A stretch of 64,000 bases of DNA from UBA3792 sp045114775. Lineage in GTDB: Bacteria; Bacillota; Clostridia; Christensenellales; CAG-138. This document shows positions 58,646-64,000 of the stretch, piece by piece. The notes below the pieces were generated by a model. That model was given only the letters and a program-made list of their open reading frames with translations. It had not been told where the DNA came from and made no database searches. How positions within the stretch are numbered: position 1 is the stretch's first letter; every line of letters begins with the position of its first letter. Made by a program: the position numbers and the translations under genes. The stretch is taken from contig JBGULC010000022.1 of the NCBI GenBank assembly GCA_045114775.1, positions 15,993-79,992 on the forward strand, in the 5' to 3' direction.

Positions 58646-59487
58646 TATTTCTGCATTTCCCCGTTAAAGATCCGTTCATACGCCCTGCGCAGCAAACGGT
58701 ACAGCTCCGGCGCCGCCCCGCCGACCGGGACGCCGTCGACCGATTCCGCACGCAGCACGCCGAGCGTGCTGGAGCTGATCAGCACCTCGTCTGCGGCAAA
58801 CAGTTCCTCTCTTGTGAACGCATGTTCAACGACCGGAATCCCCTGCCCTTGGCATACGCCGAGCAGGATCGCGCGGGTCACACCCGCCAGGATCCGCTCA
58901 TCCGTCGGATGCGTATAAAGCATGCCGTCCTTCAGAATATGGATGTTCGTATGCGAGCCTTCGGTCACAAATCCTTCACGCACAAAGACCGCTTCATCGG
59001 CGCCGCTCTCCTTCGCGTGCTCGTTTGCAAGGATGTTCGGGATCAGATTCAGTGTTTTGACATCGCACATCGCATAGCGGATATCCTTTGTCGTGACGAG
59101 CTTCAGCGTGCGTTCCGGCGCGAGTGCCTTCGGTGTAACCGTGACGAGAAGATTCGGCTGATGCCTGCCCTCCGGAAACGCGTGCGTACGCGGCGCCGTC
59201 GCGCGCGAAACCTGCCAGTACAGCACAGCCCGCGGCTCATCCGCCGCTCTGAGACAATCGAAAAGGATCGCCTTCAGCGTGTCGCGATCGGTATCGAACG
59301 CGATCCGAAGACCTCGAAGGCTGTGGAAAAACCGATCGATATGCGCATCAAGCGCAAACGCGCGATCGCGCGACGCAAGGCACGCCTCGTAACAACCGTC
59401 GCCGAAATACACGGCGCGGTCGTTCATCGGTATCGTCATACTTTCGAGCGGACCGATGGTTCCGTTGTACCATCCGATTGCAGACAT
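58645..59487 (-). CDS. dat: D-amino-acid transaminase (class IV aminotransferase)
   Basis: A 280-residue PLP enzyme. The start has the class IV motif MNDRAVYFGDGCYEA, the PLP Lys lies in DVKTLNLIPNILA, and FVTEGSHTNIHI and GVTRAILLGVC are typical. It most likely makes D-alanine (or D-glutamate) from a keto acid. It is first in an operon with DltA-like, DltC-like and MBOAT genes, so it may supply the D-alanine that they attach. GGGGGA precedes the ATG at 59487; the longer frame to 59553 covers the promoter and operator. A branched-chain role is less likely. Confidence 0.88.
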   Translation of the reverse strand: MSAIGWYNGTIGPLESMTIPMNDRAVYFGDGCYEACLASRDRAFALDAHIDRFFHSLRGLRIAFDTDRDTLKAILFDCLRAADEPRAVLYWQVSRATAPRTHAFPEGRHQPNLLVTVTPKALAPERTLKLVTTKDIRYAMCDVKTLNLIPNILANEHAKESGADEAVFVREGFVTEGSHTNIHILKDGMLYTHPTDERILAGVTRAILLGVCQGQGIPVVEHAFTREELFAADEVLISSSTLGVLRAESVDGVPVGGAAPELYRLLRRAYERIFNGEMQK

Positions 59488-59502
59488 ACATATTCCCCCA
59501 AG

Positions 59503-59519
59503 ATACGATTGAATCGTAT
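59503..59519 (-). promoter_or_regulatory. Candidate operator of the Dlt-like operon
   Basis: ATACGATT G AATCGTAT is a perfect 17-bp inverted repeat (8-bp arms). It covers the predicted start site, between the -10 box and the ribosome site. No regulator gene lies next to it. Confidence 0.7.
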
Positions 59520-59524
59520 TGTAT

Positions 59525-59553
59525 ATTGTACCTCTTTTTTTCGCAGCATTCAA
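59525..59553 (-). promoter_or_regulatory. Promoter of the Dlt-like operon
   Basis: On the minus strand TTGAAT (59548-59553), 17 bases, TACAAT (59525-59530). Confidence 0.75.
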
Positions 59554-59611
59554 GAGAAAAGATGTAAATTCATACCGCAGGCGCCATTCATCCGATTGTC
59601 GGTTCGTTTTG

Positions 59612-59640
59612 TTGCATCGGCATGTATTCCGTGATATACT
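59612..59640 (+). promoter_or_regulatory. Promoter of pepF
   Basis: TTGCAT (59612-59617), 17 bases, TATACT (59635-59640). Confidence 0.75.
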
Positions 59641-59701
59641 GATCGGGACGGATCAGGCTTCTGATCGTACTATAAGCCCTGCGGGCAGAAAGAGGAAAGA
59701 T

Positions 59702-61513
59702 ATGGAATTGTGCGCACGGAAAGACGTCCCTGTGCAGGAGACATGGGATCTGTCGCTGATCTTTGCGGAGGAATCGCAGATGTGGGACGCGCTTGATGCG
59801 CTGAAAAAGCGGATCGCGGCCTTCGTCGAAACATACAGGGGAAATCTGAACACTGCGGAGAAGATCGTCGCCTGTCTCGACGAACAGGAAGCGTTTCTTC
59901 CGACGCTGGGCAATATCTGGTCGTATACCGGGCTTGCTGTGGAAGCGGACTATACCGACAACGCGCTCCGTGAACGCGATGAAAAGATCGGCAATGAGAT
60001 GACGCGCCTTTTTAAGGAGCTGTCGTTTATCGACAGCGAGATCCTGTTGGCGCCGACGGAAGAGCTGAAAGCCGCGGTGAAGCTTGCGAAAGGCTGCCGC
60101 GTATACCTTGAGAACCTGCTCGCGAAGAAGGCGCACATGCTCTCCCCCGAAACGGAAAAGGTGCTCGCCGCGCTGGGCCGGTCGTTCGGCGTGCCGTATG
60201 ACGTGTACAACACGCTGAAGCTTGCGGATATCGCGTTCGATCCCATCACGGTCGACGGCAAAGAATACCCGATGGGCTATTCGCTTTACGAGGACGATTA
60301 CGAGCTCGAAGCGAACACCGCCGTGCGCCGCGCCGCATTCCGCGCGTTTTACGATACGCTGAAAAAGTACAAAAACACCACCGCGACCGCGTACAACGCC
60401 TGCGTCACGCAGGAAAAGGTCCTTTCGGAGCTGCGCGGATACAAGGACGTGTTCGACTATCTCCTGTTCCCGCAGAAGGTGACGCGGGACATGTACGACC
60501 GTCAGATCGACGTGATCACCGAGCGGCTCGCGCCGCATATGCGCCGCTACGCGAAGCTTCTGCAAAAGAAGCACGGGCTCGACAAGATGACCTTCGGCGA
60601 CCTCAAGATCGCCGTGGATCCGGAATACGATCCGCGGGTCACGATCGCGGAATCGCACCGCTATGTGCGCGACGCGCTTTCGATCCTCGGCACGGATTAC
60701 ACCGATATGGTGGACCGCGCGTACCGCGAACGCTGGATCGACTTTGCAAAGAACATCGGCAAGTCCACCGGCGGCTTCTGCTCGGGCATCTACCGGCAGA
60801 ACTCGTTCATCCTGCTCAACTGGAACGACCGCATGTCGGACGTGTTCACCGTCGCGCACGAGCTCGGACACGCCGGACAGGACATGTACGGCGGCGCCGC
60901 GCAGTCCTATTATGACTGCGACCCGACCATGTACCTTGTCGAAGCGCCGTCGACGATGAACGAGCTGCTGCTTGCGAACTACCTGCTTGAGACGAACGAG
61001 GACAAGCGCTTCCGCCGCTGGGTGCTGTCCAGCCTGATTTCGAACACCTATTATCACAACTTCGTCACGCATCTTCGCGAGGCGTGGTATCAGCGCGAGG
61101 TCTACAAGATCATCGACGATGGCGGCAGCGTGAACGCCGATATCCTGAGCGACATCTTCCGGAAAAATCTCGAGCTGTTCTGGGGCGACGCCGTGGAGAT
61201 CCCCGAAGGCGCCGAGCTGACCTGGATGCGGCAGCCGCATTATTACATGGGACTGTATCCGTACACCTACAGCGCGGGGCTCACGGTCGCGACGCAGGCG
61301 ATGCTGCGCATCCGGGCGGAAGGCGAACCCGCCGTTGCGGACTGGAAGACATTCCTTGCCGCGGGCGGCTCAAAGACGCCGCTTGAGCTGGCGAAGCTCG
61401 CGGGCGTCGATATCGGCACGGACGGTCCGCTGAACGCCACGATCGACTACATCGGCTCTTTGATCGACGAGATCGTAAAGCTTACCGAGGAGATCGACGG
61501 GATCCGTCTCTGA
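59702..61513 (+). CDS. pepF: Oligoendopeptidase F (M3 metallopeptidase)
   Basis: A 603-residue enzyme of the normal length for PepF. The zinc site HELGH is at 386-390 (VAHELGHAG), and the third ligand Glu is in VEAPSTMNELL. The helical N-terminal part (ETWDLSLIF) and the C-terminal YMGLYPYTYSAGL are typical. It cuts peptides of about 7-17 residues in the cytoplasm. AGAGGAAA precedes the ATG at 59702. It is a single-gene unit with promoter and terminator. Confidence 0.96.
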   Translation: MELCARKDVPVQETWDLSLIFAEESQMWDALDALKKRIAAFVETYRGNLNTAEKIVACLDEQEAFLPTLGNIWSYTGLAVEADYTDNALRERDEKIGNEMTRLFKELSFIDSEILLAPTEELKAAVKLAKGCRVYLENLLAKKAHMLSPETEKVLAALGRSFGVPYDVYNTLKLADIAFDPITVDGKEYPMGYSLYEDDYELEANTAVRRAAFRAFYDTLKKYKNTTATAYNACVTQEKVLSELRGYKDVFDYLLFPQKVTRDMYDRQIDVITERLAPHMRRYAKLLQKKHGLDKMTFGDLKIAVDPEYDPRVTIAESHRYVRDALSILGTDYTDMVDRAYRERWIDFAKNIGKSTGGFCSGIYRQNSFILLNWNDRMSDVFTVAHELGHAGQDMYGGAAQSYYDCDPTMYLVEAPSTMNELLLANYLLETNEDKRFRRWVLSSLISNTYYHNFVTHLREAWYQREVYKIIDDGGSVNADILSDIFRKNLELFWGDAVEIPEGAELTWMRQPHYYMGLYPYTYSAGLTVATQAMLRIRAEGEPAVADWKTFLAAGGSKTPLELAKLAGVDIGTDGPLNATIDYIGSLIDEIVKLTEEIDGIRL

Positions 61514-61529
61514 CGGAAATAAAACGATC

Positions 61530-61563
61530 AAAAGCGGGCGGCCGTGCAGGCGCCCGCTTTGTT
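61530..61563 (+). terminator. Terminator of pepF
   Basis: AAAGCGGGCG, a loop of about 10 bases, CGCCCGCTTT followed by GTTG. The stem is strong and the T tail short. Confidence 0.75.
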
Positions 61564-61658
61564 GATCCGGGCAGATACCTGCGATCCGATTTCCGGCTTC
61601 CGCGGCGCGGCGTTTTGCCGATCCCCGGATCCCTTCCGGAAAGACGTATTTACAAGGC

Positions 61659-61687
61659 TTGCCAAACGGGTCCGCAGCCGCTATAAT
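61659..61687 (+). promoter_or_regulatory. Promoter of ktrB-ktrA
   Basis: TTGCCA (61659-61664), 17 bases, TATAAT (61682-61687). A small CCGC TTCG CGGG hairpin lies in the short leader before AAGGAGA. Confidence 0.85.
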
Positions 61688-61732
61688 ATATACAATGCAT
61701 CGTCCGCTTCGCGGGCGGGAAAGGAGAACGGG

Positions 61733-63097
61733 ATGAAGAAGCGAGCGCTGTCTGCCGCGCAGATCATTCCGATCGGGTTCTTTCTGCTGATCCTGATCGG
61801 GACCGGTCTTCTGAGCCTGCCGTTTGCGACGGCGAACGGAAAAAGCGCGCCGTTTCTCACCGCGCTGTTCACCTCGACGACCTCGGTCTGCGTAACCGGG
61901 CTGGTCGTCGTCGACACGTTCTCCTACTGGTCGCTGTTCGGCAAGATCGTGATCCTCGCGCTCATCCAGGCGGGCGGTCTCGGGATCGTCGCCGTGTCCT
62001 CCTCCCTGTTCATGCTGCTGCGCAAATCGCTCACGATCCGCGGCCGCGCGATGCTTCGGGATTCGTTCGATCTGGATTCGCTGCACGGCATACTCCCGTT
62101 TCTGCGCAAGGTGATCTTCGGCGTGTTTCTGATCGAATGCATCGGCGCGATCCTCTACGCGTTCGCGTTCGTGCCGAAATACGGGTTTTTGCGCGGGCTG
62201 TGGTTTTCCGTGTTCCATTCGGTCTCGGCGTTCTGCAACGCCGGGCTCGATCTCATCGGACCCGACAGTTTGCTGCCGTTCCAAAGCAACACGTACGTGC
62301 TCCTCGTGACGATGCTTCTGATCGTCATGGGCGGTCTCGGCTATATCGTCTGGTTCGATACCTGCACGACCGCAAAGGAGGCGATCAGAAACCGCTTCGG
62401 CGTCCGTTGGTGTTTCCGGCATCTTTCCGAGCATACGAAGCTCGTGCTCTGGATGAGCGGCGTGCTGATCGTTCTCGGCGCAGGCGTGACGCTGCTGCTG
62501 GAGATGCGAAACCCCGCGACGCTCGGCGCGATGCCGTGGGGCGAAAAGATCCTGAACGCCGCGTTCCAGTCGGTCACCTACCGCACCGCAGGCTTCTCCG
62601 CCGTGCCGCAGTCCGCTTTGACCGACGGCTCGACGCTGTTCGGCTGTATCTGGATGTTCATCGGCGGTTCGCCGATGGGAACCGCCGGCGGCATCAAGAC
62701 CGTGACGATCGCCGTTCTGCTTCTGAACGCGCTGTCCTATGTGCGCGGCCGCGAAGATGCGGTCGTGTTCCGCCGCCGTATCGAGCCTGTGCTGATCAAG
62801 AAGGCGGCGTCCATTCTGTTTTTCAGCCTGCTGCTGTCGCTGCTCGCTTCGATCCTTCTGATCGCCGTCGACGGCGTGCCGATGACGGACGCGGTCTATG
62901 AGGTCTTCAGCGCGACGGGCACGGTCGGGCTTTCCCGCGGGCTGACCCCGCAGCTCTCCGTCTTCGGACGGATCCTGATCATCCTCTGCATGTATCTCGG
63001 AAGGATCGGCCCGATCTCGCTCGCGCTGTTCTTCCGCAAGGACCTGTCCGGCGGTCAAAGCATCCGCTTCGCGCAGGGACGCTATTTTGTCGGTTAA
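61733..63097 (+). CDS. ktrB: Potassium uptake channel subunit KtrB/TrkH family
   Basis: A 454-residue membrane protein with the four M1-P-M2 repeats of the Trk/Ktr superfamily. Selectivity loops are visible as SVCVTGL, SAFCNAGL, YRTAGFS and FSATGTVGLS. GSPMGTAGGIKT, the intracellular gate region, is present. The length fits KtrB. AAGGAG precedes the ATG at 61733. The next gene is the regulatory KtrA subunit, 14 bases away. It takes up K+, probably coupled to Na+. Confidence 0.95.
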   Translation: MKKRALSAAQIIPIGFFLLILIGTGLLSLPFATANGKSAPFLTALFTSTTSVCVTGLVVVDTFSYWSLFGKIVILALIQAGGLGIVAVSSSLFMLLRKSLTIRGRAMLRDSFDLDSLHGILPFLRKVIFGVFLIECIGAILYAFAFVPKYGFLRGLWFSVFHSVSAFCNAGLDLIGPDSLLPFQSNTYVLLVTMLLIVMGGLGYIVWFDTCTTAKEAIRNRFGVRWCFRHLSEHTKLVLWMSGVLIVLGAGVTLLLEMRNPATLGAMPWGEKILNAAFQSVTYRTAGFSAVPQSALTDGSTLFGCIWMFIGGSPMGTAGGIKTVTIAVLLLNALSYVRGREDAVVFRRRIEPVLIKKAASILFFSLLLSLLASILLIAVDGVPMTDAVYEVFSATGTVGLSRGLTPQLSVFGRILIILCMYLGRIGPISLALFFRKDLSGGQSIRFAQGRYFVG

Positions 63098-63111
63098 ACA
63101 AGGAGGCACTT

Positions 63112-63759
63112 ATGAAAAAATCGATCGCAGTTCTCGGCCTTGGCCGATTCGGACAGTTTCTGACCGCGGAGCTATCGAGAAACGGCGCGGACGTTCTGAT
63201 CGCTGACAGCAACGAGGAGACCGTCCATAAGTTTGCGAACCGTGTGAGCTGCGCCGTCAAGGCGGACCTCAACGACCCCGAGGTCATCCGCGGGCTGGGG
63301 CTTTCCGGCGTGGATACGGTCGTCGTTTCGATGGGCAGCAGCCTCGACGCCAGCATCATGTGCGTTATGGTGGCGAAGGAGCTCGGCGTGCCGTACGTGA
63401 TCGCGAAAGCGGCTTCGCTGCGCATGGGAGAGATTCTGCGGCGCGTCGGCGCGGACGAGATCATCTACCCCGAAAAGGAGAGCGCAGAGCTGACCGCGCG
63501 AAGGCTGATGTCCTCCGACTTTCTTGAATTCTTCGATCTCGGCTCGGAGCTTTGCGTGTTCAGCATGAAACCGAAAAAGGAATGGATCGGCAAGACGCTG
63601 CGCGAGCTTCGCCTGCGCGATCGGTGTCAGCTGAACGTTCTGGCGATCCGCGAGAACGGCCGTACCAGCGCGACGATGAATCCGGACGAACCGCTTTCCG
63701 CAGACGCGGAGCTCTTCGCCGTGGCGGAGCGCGGCGTGCTCGACCGCATCCTGCACTGA
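63112..63759 (+). CDS. ktrA: Potassium channel regulatory subunit KtrA (RCK domains)
   Basis: A 215-residue cytoplasmic protein. The RCK_N Rossmann fold starts VLGLGRFGQFL with the acidic end IADSNEE, which binds ATP/ADP or NAD. RCK_C lies from about residue 140 (FFDLGSELCVFSM). It forms an octameric ring on KtrB and gates it. AAGGAGG precedes the ATG. A terminator follows. Confidence 0.95.
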   Translation: MKKSIAVLGLGRFGQFLTAELSRNGADVLIADSNEETVHKFANRVSCAVKADLNDPEVIRGLGLSGVDTVVVSMGSSLDASIMCVMVAKELGVPYVIAKAASLRMGEILRRVGADEIIYPEKESAELTARRLMSSDFLEFFDLGSELCVFSMKPKKEWIGKTLRELRLRDRCQLNVLAIRENGRTSATMNPDEPLSADAELFAVAERGVLDRILH

Positions 63760-63772
63760 ACGCATATCACAC

Positions 63773-63815
63773 AAAAAAACCGGGACGAGGTCTTCCGACT
63801 TCGTCCCGGTTCTTA
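63773..63815 (+). terminator. Terminator after ktrA
   Basis: AACCGGGACGAGG, short loop, CTTCGTCCCGGTT followed by CTTATTTC. A-rich on the left, so it may also serve the minus-strand gene at 63840. Confidence 0.85.
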
Positions 63816-63839
63816 TTTCTGCCGAAAAAGGCGTTCCCT

Positions 63840-64000
63840 TCAGTTCGCGGCTTTATACGCGTCGGCCGCCTGCGAATAGGCGTAGATCGCCGCCGCAGCG
63901 TTCTGCGCAAGCGCATTATCCGTAAAGGCTTCAAGCATCAGCTTCACATACGACAGCACGGACGCGCGCACCGTCGCCGTTCCGTTGTCCGTTGTGACTA
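63840..64000 (-). CDS. C-terminal end of a probable surface protein (5' part beyond window)
   Basis: The last 52 codons of a minus-strand gene. They encode RASVLSYVKLMLEAF, then NAAAAIYAYSQAADAYKAAN and a TGA. Such Ala/Tyr-rich helical ends (SVxSYVxxML, then LAxAxYAYxxAAxxY) are common at the ends of large extracellular Clostridia proteins with Ig-like or leucine-rich repeats. The rest lies to the right of the window, so no function can be given. Confidence 0.7.
   Translation of the reverse strand, partial: VTTDNGTATVRASVLSYVKLMLEAFTDNALAQNAAAAIYAYSQAADAYKAAN

Noticed and set aside
1..64000. tRNA or rRNA genes, prophage or insertion-sequence transposases
   Set aside because: No cloverleaf with conserved T-loop GTTCGA-type sequence, rRNA segment, capsid or transposase motif was found in reading the window.

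Overview
The window looks like chromosomal DNA of a GC-rich member of the class Clostridia (Bacillota). The evidence is strong AGGAGG-type ribosome binding sites, TTGACA/TATAAT-like promoters, and several low-GC Gram-positive gene families: a BMP-type nucleoside ABC importer, YwlG, DUF1540, a CD1871A-type CxxC peptide, a YdjI/YdjG/YdjH-like set, KtrA/KtrB, DegV and Dlt-like D-alanylation genes. There are no phage structural genes, rRNA or tRNA. Several lipoproteins have Pro/Thr- or Pro/Glu-rich stalks. The exact order or genus cannot be fixed from this sequence; a gut-type Christensenellales or Oscillospirales relative is only a guess.

Layout. 1-5.5 kb (minus): the end of an M15 peptidase lipoprotein gene and a four-gene BMP/nucleoside importer. 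5.5-10.4 kb: a DUF1540 peptide, a zinc-ribbon protein behind a long structured leader RNA, ywlG, mutY and two lipocalin-like lipoproteins. 10.4-12 kb: a zinc-ribbon membrane protein and a 1.1 kb non-coding region with an AT-rich repeat island. 12-14.2 kb (minus): two COG0523 metallochaperone-type GTPases, one with a very long His/Asp linker. 14.5-16.1 kb (minus): a redox trio (polyferredoxin, CD1871A peptide, TlpA-like thioredoxin). 16.2-18.5 kb (minus): a family of zinc-ribbon membrane paralogues, one of them broken. 18.6-20.6 kb: a YtrA/YhcF-type GntR operon with an ABC transporter. 20.6-21.2 kb: repeats. 21.2-24.9 kb (minus): a heterodimeric ABC exporter. 25-34 kb: an exonuclease, small unknown genes, the Ydj-like envelope set, DegV, a LUD-domain protein, a frameshifted small gene and a Nif11-like small protein.

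34.1-51.3 kb (plus) is a 16-gene surface-polysaccharide cluster: a fused Wzz/tyrosine kinase, an initiating sugar transferase, a two-gene hydroxy-acid module, seven or more glycosyltransferases, an EpsG-like polymerase, a pyruvyltransferase, a Stealth phosphotransferase and a Wzm/Wzt-type ABC exporter. Both edges have visibly lower GC and no intact genes, which suggests acquisition or turnover. 51.7-59.5 kb (minus) is a compact seven-gene operon: D-amino-acid transaminase, an Ig-like/transglutaminase membrane protein, DltA-like ligase, DltC-like carrier, MBOAT acyltransferase, an SGNH-like protein with Cys at the nucleophile position, and a lipoprotein. It reads as a pathway for making D-alanine and attaching it to a cell-surface acceptor. 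It has its own promoter and a perfect 17-bp inverted repeat at the predicted start site. 59.7-63.8 kb (plus) carries pepF and the ktrB-ktrA potassium uptake pair. A surface-type protein is cut by the right edge.

The most interesting points are the Dlt-like operon, the large structured leader RNA at about 6.07-6.32 kb, the hydroxy-acid module inside the polysaccharide cluster, three apparently leaderless genes, and the repeat families that fill most gaps.
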